Below are positions 52,070-61,235 of a DNA stretch of 64,000 bases, one piece after another. Under the pieces are notes generated by a model. The model was not told the origin of the DNA and made no database searches. It saw only the letters and a program-made list of their open reading frames with translations. Position numbers and translations under genes: made by a program. Numbering within the stretch: position 1 is the first letter of the stretch; every line of letters begins with the position of its first letter. Location: assembly GCA_004335735.1 (NCBI GenBank), contig QAXK01001881.1:1-64000 (forward strand). The letters run 5' to 3'. The DNA is from Chlorella sp. KRBP. Its lineage: Eukaryota > Chlorophyta > Trebouxiophyceae > Chlorellales > Chlorellaceae.

Positions 52070-52265
52070 CGGCGCGCCCCGGCGGCCGGCAAACCGGACG
52101 GGACGATATGCGTGCGAATGTCGGCGGGTCCGGATACCTTGACCGCCGAAGGTTCATCGACGTGGCCATCCCGGGAAACTCCAGGCTCCCGCGCGACCGC
52201 TCGACGTGAGTTGATGCATGGAACGTGGCGCCGGGGGCGTCTTGACTCGTTGACGAGAGGTGCCC

Positions 52266-54173
52266 ATGGGATTCCAGACCCCGCTCTACGAACTGAGCGA
52301 CTATCTGAAGTGGACGAGCACCGGCCGAATCCAACTGCCTGACTTCCAGCGCGGATACAAGTGGGAAGACGAGCGGATCCGTCAACTCCTTGTGACCATC
52401 TTGAGAGGTCATCCGCTGGGCGTGGTCATGCTGCTGAAGACCGGGAACGACCAGATCCGGTTCAAGCCCAGACCTCTCGAAGGGACCGCTGTACCGCCCG
52501 GGACGAAAGCCGACTCCCTCCTGCTCGACGGCCAGCAGCGACTGACCTCACTCACGCAGGCGCTGACCGGCGACGGGGTGGTTCACACCATGGACAGCCG
52601 CGGCAAACTGATGGACCGCCGCTACTACGTGGACATGGAGCTCGCCCTGGAAGGCGAGGACCGGATGGACGAGGCCGTCATCTCCGTCCCGGGCGACGGA
52701 GTCGAGCGGACGAACTTCGGCAAGGACATCGTCCGTGACCTGTCGACCCCCGAGAATGAGCGCAGCCACAGGTTGTTCCCGCTCCGGCTGCTCTACGATC
52801 AGCTGCACGCCGCGACCTGGCTCGCCGAACTCGGTGACAACACCCTCATGGCCAGGTTCCTGGCCGGCGTCCTCAGTACGGCGGCAACGTACGACATCCC
52901 GGCCATCGAACTGGACAACGCGACGAGCAAGTCGGCTGTCGCGACCGTTTTCGAGAAGGTCAACACCGGCGGACTCGCACTCAACGTCTTCGAGCTGCTC
53001 ACTGCGACCTTCGCGGGTGACCGTGACTACTTCGAGAAGCACGGCACGGACTTCCGGCTGAACGACGACTGGAAAGAGACGCAGGCCGCTTTTGCTGGTC
53101 ACCCTGTTCTGGCGGCACTCGAGAACACCGACTTCCTTCAGGCGGTCACGCTGCTGACGACCCGCAAGCGCAACATGCAACACGTCGGGAACCGGCCACC
53201 GGCCATCTCGGCGAAACGTGAAGACATCCTGAAACTCACGCTGGACGACTATCTCGAGTGGGTGGGTCCGCTCCGGGAGGCCTTCGTCTGGGCGTCGCAG
53301 TTCTTGGCCGACCGTCACATCTTCGACACGCGGTTCCTGCCTTATCCGAAGCAGCTGGTGCCGCTGGCCGCAGTCAAAGTCGTCATGGGCTCCGACGCGG
53401 ACCTTCTCGGTCCACGCGAGCGGCTCGTCCGATGGTTCTGGTGCGGCATCCTCGGGGAGCTGTACGGCGGCGCCATCGAGACGCGATTCGTTCGCGATCT
53501 CGAGCAGGTCCCGCCCTGGGCGGGAGGAGCAATCGACGGGTTGCCCGGCACCGTCACGGATGCCACCTTCGTGGAGTCCAGATTGCACTCCCTCCGCACC
53601 CGTGGGGCCGCGGCCTACAAGGGCATCTACGCACTCCTGCTCGACAACGAGGCCCGCGACTGGATGCAGGACAAGTCCTTGGACAAGGTCCAGTACGTCA
53701 CGCTCGCCGTGGACATCCATCACATCTTCCCGCAGAAGTGGTGCACCGATCACGGGGTCGACGACGAGCGTCGCGAGAGCATCGTGAACAAGACCGCCAT
53801 CTCCGCGACCACGAACCGCACGATCGGCGGTGTCGCCCCAAGTCTCTACCTCGCCGCGATCGAGAAGAAGGCACAGATCGACGGCGACAGACTCGACGAG
53901 CTGCTCGAAGCACACCTGGTCCCAGCAGCTCGTCTCAGGGACGACGAATTCGACGCATTCTTCGTCGAACGGCGCGAACGCCTTTGTCAGTTGATCGAGT
54001 CTGCTATGGGCAAGTCCGTACCCCGGGACGTGGACGAGGGCAGAGCGTCCGAGGATTCTGCACAGTTCGAGTCGTCCGAGATCTTCGAGCCGATCGACGA
54101 ATCGGAATGGCAGGCAGCGAGCGACATCGAGTTCCACGGTCTCGAAGTCCGAAAGGAACACGAAGGAACGTGA
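52266..54173 (+). CDS. DUF262-HNH protein (GmrSD-like, type IV restriction)
   Basis: 635 residues. N-terminal DUF262 (GmrS-like ParB/NTPase fold): LPDFQRGYKWEDERI (24-38) and LLDGQQRLTSL (87-97), with FEKVNTGGLALNVFEL later. The C-terminal DUF1524-like HNH is VDIHHIFPQKW near residue 483, followed by NKTAISATTNRTIGG. The family uses NTP hydrolysis to cut DNA with modified (glucosylated) cytosines. ATG after GAGAGG. The stop overlaps the next gene (GTGA), an unusual coupling for this family. Confidence 0.9.
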   Translation: MGFQTPLYELSDYLKWTSTGRIQLPDFQRGYKWEDERIRQLLVTILRGHPLGVVMLLKTGNDQIRFKPRPLEGTAVPPGTKADSLLLDGQQRLTSLTQALTGDGVVHTMDSRGKLMDRRYYVDMELALEGEDRMDEAVISVPGDGVERTNFGKDIVRDLSTPENERSHRLFPLRLLYDQLHAATWLAELGDNTLMARFLAGVLSTAATYDIPAIELDNATSKSAVATVFEKVNTGGLALNVFELLTATFAGDRDYFEKHGTDFRLNDDWKETQAAFAGHPVLAALENTDFLQAVTLLTTRKRNMQHVGNRPPAISAKREDILKLTLDDYLEWVGPLREAFVWASQFLADRHIFDTRFLPYPKQLVPLAAVKVVMGSDADLLGPRERLVRWFWCGILGELYGGAIETRFVRDLEQVPPWAGGAIDGLPGTVTDATFVESRLHSLRTRGAAAYKGIYALLLDNEARDWMQDKSLDKVQYVTLAVDIHHIFPQKWCTDHGVDDERRESIVNKTAISATTNRTIGGVAPSLYLAAIEKKAQIDGDRLDELLEAHLVPAARLRDDEFDAFFVERRERLCQLIESAMGKSVPRDVDEGRASEDSAQFESSEIFEPIDESEWQAASDIEFHGLEVRKEHEGT

Positions 54174-55963
54174 GCAAGAAAGCCCTCCTGTATCTGCACG
54201 GGATCAGCGACGGTGACCTCGAGGGCTCATGGAAACGCGCCCTCGCTGCAACCCTGACGCGGTTGGACGGACCCTCTCTCGACTCACTGCAGATCCTGGC
54301 TCCGCGCTACGCGGGCGCCCTCGACACGCACCCCTCACCGAGCGCAAAACCCCACCGTCGCACAACGCCGAAGATCACTGATGCGCATCGCCGTGACTTC
54401 GAGCGCGAGCGCGCACGAGTGGAGACGCTCTTTCAAGCTCATCTCGACCGGGGCTCGCAGATGGCGTCTGCCCTCCACGAGACAGGGCAACGGTTGACGC
54501 CCAGCGACGTCGAGCACGCGCGCAGATACGTCAGGAACGAAGGCCTGCGCAACCACATCCTCGGCACGGTCCTCGACGTCGTCCCTCAGGACGGCGAGAT
54601 CATCATCATCGGCCACAGCCTCGGGAGCCTCGTGGCGCTCGACCTCCTCGATCACCTCCCCAGGAACGTCTCCGTTCGACGTCTGATCACACTCGGATCC
54701 CCGGCCGGGCATCCCCACATGCACACGGATGCCCAACGGCTTCTCAAAGCGTTCCCGTACAGCCGAGTCAAGGGCTGGGTGAACGCGTGGTCCCCGTGGG
54801 ATGTCGTTCCCCTGGGAGCCGGTGTCGGCTCGGTCTTCCGGCAGGCGGTGGATCTACGCATCCCGTTGCGGCCCGGCGAGCACGCAGCTGCGAAGTATCT
54901 CCGTCACGACCTCGTCGGCAAGGTCGTCATCGACGCTCTCTCCACTCCGCTCGAGCATTCGCCTTCTGGTTCCTCGTCCATGGAGGTTCGGCTGTCCGAC
55001 ACCGAGGCCATGGTTCTCCTCGCTCTTCGGTACGGGCGACTGACGGCAGCGGCACTGGACGCCAACAACCGTCGAGAGCGTTACGAGGGAGCCCTCGGTC
55101 TGACCCAGAGACGGGTGAGTAGTGAGCTCGTCCGGCTGCGCAAGGACGCGGGCCAACTTGTGCCCCCAGCCTTGACCAGAGCGATTAGCGGTGAGTCGCC
55201 CGAGGTCATTCGGCCGAACTCGAACCTCGAGGTCATGGAGGCGCTTCTGGCCATCTGTGCCACAAATGTCATCGCGCCGTTCGAGATCGAGATCGCGAAA
55301 GACGTACGGCAGAGCGCACTCCAGCAACTAGGCGGGGAACTGGACTGCTCGATGGACTTCGGCGCCATCGTTTTCGACGCCATGGAGGAGGCCCGCCGGG
55401 CCCTGTCTCCAGGAGCCCCGTGGGTTCGTTGGGCCATTGGTGCGGCCGGCCTCGCAGTTCTTCTTGCGGCGCCCGTCGGGCTGGTGGCTGCAGCCCCCGC
55501 CGGCCTTGCAGGAGGTGCAGCGATCATCAGCGCGTTGGCCGGTTTCGGTCCGGGCGGCATGATCGGTGGCCTCATGACGGCCGGTGCTCTGACGTCGACG
55601 GGCATGGGTATAACCGCCGCAGCGCTCGCGAGCTCCTCCGCCGGATATGCGACGACTGAGGCCGCGGTAGTGCACCAGCTTGCGCACGCCATCGCTCGCA
55701 CACGGCTGAACTACAACGAGGGCGGTAGCGAGTGGGTGGTCCTCTCGCGGCTGCATGCGGAGCTGATCCGTGAGCTAGAGAGACTGACGCCATTCTCCGA
55801 CAGGGACGCCCCCAGCCTGAAGATGGCGAAGCAGAAGCTGGCGACGGTCGAGCGAGCGCTGGCGTACATGGTCGACAAGGACCTGGCGATGGCTGTGGAC
55901 CAACACGATGCCCGCCAAAACAGACCCGACCGGAAGACCAAACCTTTCAAGAACGAGCGTTGA
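54170..55963 (+). CDS. Alpha/beta-hydrolase (lipase-like) with C-terminal Gly-rich membrane region
   Basis: 597 residues. N-terminal alpha/beta hydrolase: LLYLHGISDGD (oxyanion HG), nucleophile elbow IIGHSLGSLVALDLL with Ser150, LGSPAGHP, and VNAWSPWDVVPLG supplying the acidic residue region. Residues about 255-320 contain a small charged domain; about 425-500 are very hydrophobic and Gly/Ala-rich (LAVLLAAPVGLVAAAPAGLA, GGAAIISALAGFGPGGMIGG), able to insert in membranes. GTG start overlaps the DUF262 stop. A lipase or acyl hydrolase tethered to a restriction enzyme suggests a membrane-attacking effector; substrate and role are inference. Confidence 0.8.
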   Translation: MSKKALLYLHGISDGDLEGSWKRALAATLTRLDGPSLDSLQILAPRYAGALDTHPSPSAKPHRRTTPKITDAHRRDFERERARVETLFQAHLDRGSQMASALHETGQRLTPSDVEHARRYVRNEGLRNHILGTVLDVVPQDGEIIIIGHSLGSLVALDLLDHLPRNVSVRRLITLGSPAGHPHMHTDAQRLLKAFPYSRVKGWVNAWSPWDVVPLGAGVGSVFRQAVDLRIPLRPGEHAAAKYLRHDLVGKVVIDALSTPLEHSPSGSSSMEVRLSDTEAMVLLALRYGRLTAAALDANNRRERYEGALGLTQRRVSSELVRLRKDAGQLVPPALTRAISGESPEVIRPNSNLEVMEALLAICATNVIAPFEIEIAKDVRQSALQQLGGELDCSMDFGAIVFDAMEEARRALSPGAPWVRWAIGAAGLAVLLAAPVGLVAAAPAGLAGGAAIISALAGFGPGGMIGGLMTAGALTSTGMGITAAALASSSAGYATTEAAVVHQLAHAIARTRLNYNEGGSEWVVLSRLHAELIRELERLTPFSDRDAPSLKMAKQKLATVERALAYMVDKDLAMAVDQHDARQNRPDRKTKPFKNER

Positions 55964-56000
55964 GTTGTTGAGCCGTTCGACGTAGAGAAGGAGTACCGGA

Positions 56001-56393
56001 GTGGACGCACTCGAGAGGTTGCTCACGGGAGGCGGCCTTATTGCTGCCGGATTAGCCGCGCGGCAGCTCATCAAGACCGAGCGGGAGACTCAGCGTCGTC
56101 AGCGCTCGCCCCTCGTCTTCGAGGCTGGCCTAACCGCTGAGGAGTTCACAGAACTGGTCGAGAAGACGGCCACAGGCATCAAGCGGGTCAAGCACGCGAG
56201 CGTGCGTGGCATGACAGTGACTCTCTACGTCTCGTCGAACAGCGGACTGTCCAGCTGGACCGCCAACGTGGACTTCAATGATTACGGTCACCTGACCGGA
56301 CGCTTCTGGTTGACGTCACAGAACGATCAGTCGATCATTCCGAAGCACTTCGCCGACGCCGTACGATCCGAGATCCTCGCGAGGCGACCGTGA
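56001..56393 (+). CDS. Small hypothetical protein with N-terminal hydrophobic segment
   Basis: 130 residues. GTG start 7 nt after AAGGAG. A short hydrophobic N-terminus (LLTGGGLIAAGLAARQLI) is followed by a basic stretch and a beta-rich domain (TVTLYVSSNSGLSSWTANVD, DYGHLTGRFWLTSQND). It lies 37 bp after the hydrolase gene and is probably in the same transcript. Possible membrane partner of that protein. Confidence 0.65.
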   Translation: MDALERLLTGGGLIAAGLAARQLIKTERETQRRQRSPLVFEAGLTAEEFTELVEKTATGIKRVKHASVRGMTVTLYVSSNSGLSSWTANVDFNDYGHLTGRFWLTSQNDQSIIPKHFADAVRSEILARRP

Positions 56394-56412
56394 CCTCTGC
56401 CAGCAGGCTCCA

Positions 56413-56919
56413 ATGACCTTGGCTGACTCCGCAACGACTGCCTCCGCCATTTTCGCCGGTATCGCGCTTCTGGCCACGTTGTCAGAGCTGCGCCTCGGGC
56501 GGCGGGATCGAGCCGAGGAGCGCGCTGCGGAGATCGATTCAGTCGCCCTAGTGACAAAGGTCGTGCATCGGCCCGTCGAAGTAGAACCGGGCACACAGTT
56601 CGGCAAATGGCGATATCGCTTCATTCTCGACAATCCTGGTCGCCTACCGATTCACAACGTCGAAGTCTTGATCGATTTTAAGGCCGATGTGCAGCGCATC
56701 CACTACACCGGAAGACGGGATAAGGCGACGCGCCGCATGAAGATGGTCGTGCCGGTGATCGCAGCACGTGACCGCAACGAGTGGGAACGCATCCTTCTGG
56801 TTCACCACTCGGACAGAAAGTTGCTGGTCGGAACCACCGCGACAGTGACATTCGAGACGTCGGATCGTGACGTACGAATTACTACAAGGTGGCCCAGGCG
56901 TAGCAGCCTTCGAGAATGA
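56413..56919 (+). CDS. Membrane-anchored hypothetical protein
   Basis: 168 residues. One N-terminal membrane helix (ATTASAIFAGIALLATLSEL) then a basic, beta-rich cytosolic domain (GKWRYRFILDNPGRLPIHNV, LIDFKADVQRIHYTG, GTTATVTFETSDRD). Begins 19 bp after the preceding gene; ribosome site weak. Similar layout to its neighbours at 56001 and 57167, which all carry short N-terminal helices. Function unknown. Confidence 0.65.
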   Translation: MTLADSATTASAIFAGIALLATLSELRLGRRDRAEERAAEIDSVALVTKVVHRPVEVEPGTQFGKWRYRFILDNPGRLPIHNVEVLIDFKADVQRIHYTGRRDKATRRMKMVVPVIAARDRNEWERILLVHHSDRKLLVGTTATVTFETSDRDVRITTRWPRRSSLRE

Positions 56920-57031
56920 AGTTCGCAAGATGCCCGCGCGCGATACCGCTGTGCCACAGGCCCATATCTACTGCCCGATCGATTTATTCGGGAGGTTGGC
57001 GAACCAGTTCGATTATCGTCAACCACCCTTT

Positions 57032-57061
57032 GGCCGCCCGCTACGAGGCCTGTGGGCGGCC
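57032..57061 (+). terminator. Hairpin downstream of the methylase-side operon
   Basis: GGCCGCCC / GGGCGGCC 8-bp stem with a 14-nt loop, 112 bp after the last plus-strand island gene and before the convergent gene. The 56920-57166 interval holds no convincing gene otherwise. Confidence 0.5.
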
Positions 57062-57166
57062 GTGGAGTCAGGTGGACAAGGGAATGGTGACGAACACAGC
57101 GCGTCAAGCGGCCAGCAGGAGGGCGCATGACCCGCAGGCTCGCTCACAAGCGACGAGGGCACCTTG

Positions 57167-57625
57167 TCATGCGGTGAAGCCGTGTCCGGTGGCGGGCATC
57201 CTCGCGGGGCACTCACGCCAGGTGTGTCCGACAGAACCTCTCAGACACGCGCGCACGAGCATGAACTGGCCGCTGTCACCGTCGACGGCGGTGAGATCTG
57301 AGGCGACTGCTTTCCTCTGGGTTTCGGAAGCGAGCCATTCGTGCCAGACGTCCCACTGGTCTTGTTCGAGCCACCCCCGCCTAGCGGCATCGATCTCGTC
57401 CTCGGTGAGCCTCAGATACTTGTGTCGAGCGCGCCTGTGCTGAGGTGTCTCCTTCGGAAGATCGAGTAGCTCGTCGTCGATCTTCCAATATCGCTCGAGG
57501 TACAGCTGTCCCATTTGGAGTCGCTCCTGCCGGGCGACCTGACGAACCTGGTGCCACACCAAGGCGATCCCTACGACCGTCACGACCGCCGAGATGACCT
57601 CAACCCACGAACCAGCGAACGGCAT
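57167..57625 (-). CDS. Membrane-anchored hypothetical protein at island edge
   Basis: 152 residues. N-terminal helix (WVEVISAVVTVVGIALVWHQ), then a polar helical domain (RQERLQMGQLYLERYWKIDD, LTEDEIDAARRGWLEQDQWD, VWHEWLASETQRK). ATG after GGGGAGGAG. The body looks like the DUF4760-type proteins often found near phage-defence genes, tentatively. Last gene before core nrdJ, from which it is separated by that gene's terminator. Confidence 0.65.
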   Translation of the reverse strand: MPFAGSWVEVISAVVTVVGIALVWHQVRQVARQERLQMGQLYLERYWKIDDELLDLPKETPQHRRARHKYLRLTEDEIDAARRGWLEQDQWDVWHEWLASETQRKAVASDLTAVDGDSGQFMLVRACLRGSVGHTWRECPARMPATGHGFTA

Positions 57626-57653
57626 CGCTGCTCCTCCCCTCCGCTCACAAGGA

Positions 57654-57685
57654 GCCGGGGCAGCGACGGTCGTCGCTGCCCCGGC
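57654..57685. terminator. Strong terminator downstream of nrdJ
   Basis: 15-bp perfect stem GCCGGGGCAGCGACG / CGTCGCTGCCCCGGC with a 2-nt nominal loop (4 nt in practice), 15 bp after the nrdJ stop on the minus strand. Confidence 0.88.
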
Positions 57686-57700
57686 TTCGATGTCGAACGA

Positions 57701-60682
57701 TCAGCTGCAGCCGCTGGTGCTGCCGCAGCCCTCGCAGACGTAGCAGGAGCCGGCGGGGCGCATCTTGGTCCCGCAGGTCATGCACATCGGGGCGTCGGCG
57801 GCCTTGGAGTTGCCGAACGCCGCCAGGAGGTCGGCCGAGCTGTGGATCTCCGAGGAGACCTCACGGGCCGAGGCTGCACCCGAGCCGGACGCCACGGTCG
57901 CCGCGGAGTCCGCGTCGGCCGAGTGCGTCTCGGCCGCCGCCGGAGCGGAGGCAGAGCCAGCAGCAGCGCTCTCGTCGGCCTTCTTGGACGACGCGCCGAT
58001 CCCCGCGGACAGGGCCTCGATCTCGCCCTCGAGCTCCTCGTCGGACTCGGCGACAGCCGACTCCGGGGCGTACGAGCCGGTCTCGAGCTGGCGCGCCCGC
58101 TCCTCGGCCGTGTGGATGCCCATGTAGGAGCGCGTGTCGAAGTCGAGGTGGTCCAGGGCCAGCCGGCGGAACACGTAGTCCATGAGCGACTGCGCCATCC
58201 GCACGTCCGGGTCGTCGGTCATGCCAGCCGGCTCGAAGCGCATGTTCGTGAACTTCTCGACGAACGTCTCGAGCGGCACGCCGTACTGCAGCGCGACCGA
58301 GGTGACGATCGAGAAGGCGTCCATGACACCGGCGAGCGTGGAGCCCTGCTTGCCGAACTTGAGAAACACCTCGCCGAGGCGGCCGTCGTCGTAGGTGCCG
58401 GCGGTGAGGTAGCCCTCGGCCCCGCCCACGGCGAACGACGTGGTCTGGCTCGTGCGGCGCTTCGGGAGACGCTCGCGGGTCGGCCGGTAGACGACCTTCT
58501 CGACGATCTCCGTGGTCGCGGCGGCGACGGCAGCAGACGCCTTGTCGGCGGCAGCGTCCTTGGCGGTGGAGCCGCCGTCGGAGAGCGGCTGGCCGACCTT
58601 GCAGTTGTCGCGGTAGACCGCGAGCGCCTTGAGGCCGAGCTTCCAGCCCTGGACGTAGACGTCCTGGATCTCCTCGACGGTCGCCGTCTCCGGCAGGTTG
58701 ACCGTCTTGCTGATGGCGCCGGAGAGGAACGGCTGGGTGGCCGCCATCATCCGGACGTGGCCCATCGGGGAGATGGCGCGCGCACCCATCGCGGTGTCGA
58801 AGACCTCGTAGTGCTCGGTCTTCAGGCCCGGCGCGTCGATGACGTGGCCCTTGTCGGCGATGTACTCGACGATCGCCTCGACGGTCTCCTCGGTGTAGCC
58901 GAGCTTGCGCAGGGCCCGCGGGATCGTGAGGTTGACGATCTGCATCGAGCCGCCACCGACGAGCTTCTTGAACTTCACGAGCGAGAAGTCGGGCTCGATG
59001 CCGGTGGTGTCGCAGTCCATCATGAAGCCGATGGTCCCGGTGGGGGCCAGCACCGACGCCTGGGCGTTGCGGTAGCCGTTCTTCTCCCCCAGCTTGACGA
59101 CGTCGTCCCACGCCTTGGTGGCGACGCGGTGGATGTCCTTGTCCATCACGCCGAGCGTGCGCACGTCGTCGTTGGCGGCGGCGTGCTTGCGCATGACCCG
59201 CTTGTGGGCGTCGGCGTTGCGGGCGTACCCGGCGTACGGACCGACGACCGCAGCCATCTCGGCGGAGCGCTTGTAGGCGGCACCGGTGAGCAGCGAGGTG
59301 ATCGAGGCGGCGAGCGCTCGGCCACCCTCGGAGTCGTACCCGTGGCCGGTGGCCATGAGCAGCGCGCCGAGGTTGGCGTAGCCGATGCCGAGCTGGCGGT
59401 AGTCACGCGTGGTGATGCCGATCGACTCGGTCGGGAAGTCCGCGAAGCAGATCGAGATGTCCATCGCCGTGATGACGAGCTCGACGACCTTCTGGAAGGT
59501 GACCGCGTCGAAGGTGTCGTCGTCGCGGAGGAACTTCAGGAGGTTCAGCGAGGCCAGGTTGCACGAGGAGTTGTCGAGCGACATGTACTCCGAGCACGGG
59601 TTGGACGCGGTGATGCGGCCGCTCTCGGGGTTGGTGTGCCAGTCGTTGATCGTGCCGTCGTACTGGATGCCCGGGTCGGCGCACTCCCACGCGGCCTTGG
59701 CGATCTTGCCCATGAGCTCGCGGGCGTCGACGGTCTCGATGACCGAGCCGTCCTTGCGCGAGGTGAGCCCGAACTCGGTGCCCTCCTCGACGGCGCGCAT
59801 GAAGGCGTCGTTGACGCGGACCGAGTTGTTCGCGTTCTGGTACTGGACGGAGGTGATGTCCTTGCCGCCGAGGTCCATGTCGAAGCCGGCGTCGCGCAGC
59901 GCGCGGATCTTGTCCTCCTCGCGCGCCTTGGTCTCGACGAACTCCTCGATGTCCGGGTGGTCGACGTCGAGGACGACCATCTTGGCCGCGCGGCGGGTGG
60001 CGCCACCGGACTTGATGGTGCCCGCGGACGCGTCGGCGCCGCGCATGAAGGAGACCGGGCCGGAGGCGGTGCCACCGGAGGACAGCAGCTCCTTGGAGGA
60101 GCGGATGCGCGAGAGGTTCAGGCCGGCACCGGAGCCGCCCTTGAAGATGAAGCCCTCCTCCTTGTACCAGTTGAGGATGGAGTCCATCGAGTCGTCGACC
60201 GAGAGGATGAAGCAGGCGCTGACCTGCTGCGGGCTCGCGGTGCCGACGTTGAACCAGACCGGCGAGTTGAAGCTGAACACCTGGTGCAGCAGGGCGTACG
60301 TCAGCTCGTGCTCGAAGATCTCGGCGTCCTCGGGGACGGCGAAGTACCCGTGGTCCTTGCCGGCCTTGACGTAGGTGAGGACGACGCGGTCGATGAGCTG
60401 CTTGAGCCCGGTCTCGCGCGCCTCGGTGCCGACGGCCCCGCGGAAGTACTTGGTCGTGACGATCGTGGAGGCGTTGACGCTCCAGAAGTCGGGGAACTCG
60501 ACCCCGCGCTGCTCGAAGATCGTCTCGCCCGTCTTCCAGTTCTGCTGGACGACGTCGCGCTTCTCCCAGGTCACCTCGTCGTAGGGGTGGACACCGGGGG
60601 TGGTGTAGATCCGCTCGATCTTCACCCCCTTGCCCTTGACGGCCTTGCGGGCACCTGCACGTGCTCCGGCGACATCGGTCAT
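57701..60682 (-). CDS. nrdJ: Adenosylcobalamin-dependent (class II) ribonucleotide reductase
   Basis: 993 residues, the long NrdJ type. It reduces ribonucleotides to deoxyribonucleotides using a B12-derived thiyl radical, in the cytosol. Landmarks: FNSPVWFNVGTASPQQVSAC (substrate Cys), NPCSEYMSLDNSSCNLASLN (active site Cys/Glu loop), GTIGFMMDCDTTGIEPDFSL, and a C-terminal redox tail with two CxxC pairs (CMTCG, CYVCEGC). An Ala/Ser-rich insert (about 890-960) precedes that tail. ATG after GGAAGGGATAG. 55 bp after nrdR and co-transcribed with it; NrdR boxes lie upstream of nrdR. Confidence 0.96.
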   Translation of the reverse strand: MTDVAGARAGARKAVKGKGVKIERIYTTPGVHPYDEVTWEKRDVVQQNWKTGETIFEQRGVEFPDFWSVNASTIVTTKYFRGAVGTEARETGLKQLIDRVVLTYVKAGKDHGYFAVPEDAEIFEHELTYALLHQVFSFNSPVWFNVGTASPQQVSACFILSVDDSMDSILNWYKEEGFIFKGGSGAGLNLSRIRSSKELLSSGGTASGPVSFMRGADASAGTIKSGGATRRAAKMVVLDVDHPDIEEFVETKAREEDKIRALRDAGFDMDLGGKDITSVQYQNANNSVRVNDAFMRAVEEGTEFGLTSRKDGSVIETVDARELMGKIAKAAWECADPGIQYDGTINDWHTNPESGRITASNPCSEYMSLDNSSCNLASLNLLKFLRDDDTFDAVTFQKVVELVITAMDISICFADFPTESIGITTRDYRQLGIGYANLGALLMATGHGYDSEGGRALAASITSLLTGAAYKRSAEMAAVVGPYAGYARNADAHKRVMRKHAAANDDVRTLGVMDKDIHRVATKAWDDVVKLGEKNGYRNAQASVLAPTGTIGFMMDCDTTGIEPDFSLVKFKKLVGGGSMQIVNLTIPRALRKLGYTEETVEAIVEYIADKGHVIDAPGLKTEHYEVFDTAMGARAISPMGHVRMMAATQPFLSGAISKTVNLPETATVEEIQDVYVQGWKLGLKALAVYRDNCKVGQPLSDGGSTAKDAAADKASAAVAAATTEIVEKVVYRPTRERLPKRRTSQTTSFAVGGAEGYLTAGTYDDGRLGEVFLKFGKQGSTLAGVMDAFSIVTSVALQYGVPLETFVEKFTNMRFEPAGMTDDPDVRMAQSLMDYVFRRLALDHLDFDTRSYMGIHTAEERARQLETGSYAPESAVAESDEELEGEIEALSAGIGASSKKADESAAAGSASAPAAAETHSADADSAATVASGSGAASAREVSSEIHSSADLLAAFGNSKAADAPMCMTCGTKMRPAGSCYVCEGCGSTSGCS

Positions 60683-60737
60683 GCCTATCCCTTCCTTCTG
60701 CCCCCCTCTGGAGGCGGTGGTGACCTTGGTTCTTGTT

Positions 60738-61235
60738 CTACTGCTGGGGTCCGACAGGCGCGCTGGCCTGCGGTTCCTGCGCGGTCGCCTCGCGTTCGGC
60801 GCGCAGGAGGGTGATGGCCGACTCGAAGTCCTCGAGGGAGTCGAACGCCTGGTAGACGCTCGCGAACCGGAGGTACGCGACCTCGTCGAGCTCGCGCAGC
60901 GGCTCGAGGACGGCCAGGCCGACCTCGTGGGCGTCGATCTCGGCGGAGCCGGCGCTGCGGATGGTCTCCTCGACCTTCTGGGCGAGGAGGGCGAGGTCGT
61001 CCTCGGTGACCGGGCGGCCCTGGCAGGCCTTGCGGACACCGACGAGGACCTTGGCCCGGCTGAACGGCTCGGTGGCGCCGGAGCGCTTGACGACGCTCAG
61101 GCTCGCGGTCTCGACGGTGGTGAACCGGCGGCCGCACTCCGGGCACTGGCGACGGCGCCGGATGGAGGAGCCGTCGTCGGTCGTGCGCGAGTCCATGACC
61201 CGGGAGTCGGTGTGCCGGCAGAACGGGCAGTGCAT
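60738..61235 (-). CDS. nrdR: Transcriptional repressor NrdR
   Basis: 165 residues. N-terminal zinc ribbon CPFC (3-6) and CPEC (31-34), then an ATP-cone (about 46-136): VVKRSGATEPFSRAKVLVGV, GLAVLEPLRELDEVAYLRFA. It senses ATP/dATP and represses ribonucleotide reductase genes through NrdR boxes. Directly upstream of nrdJ, with a NrdR box pair in its own promoter, so autoregulated together with nrdJ. Slightly long C-terminal tail (TAQEPQASAPVGPQQ). Confidence 0.97.
   Translation of the reverse strand: MHCPFCRHTDSRVMDSRTTDDGSSIRRRRQCPECGRRFTTVETASLSVVKRSGATEPFSRAKVLVGVRKACQGRPVTEDDLALLAQKVEETIRSAGSAEIDAHEVGLAVLEPLRELDEVAYLRFASVYQAFDSLEDFESAITLLRAEREATAQEPQASAPVGPQQ

Noticed and set aside
56960..57030. 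tRNA-like 3' fragment (GTTCGATT followed by a CAACC acceptor-like end)
   Set aside because: No matching 5' acceptor, anticodon arm or intact T-loop consensus; insufficient for a tRNA or an attachment site.
18130..57700. Attachment-site direct repeats or an integrase bounding the island
   Set aside because: None recognised by eye at either end; a systematic repeat search would be needed.
57515..60814. Long plus-strand frame opposite nrdJ
   Set aside because: Antisense shadow of a highly conserved gene; repetitive Leu/Val/Gly/Asp pattern without any domain.
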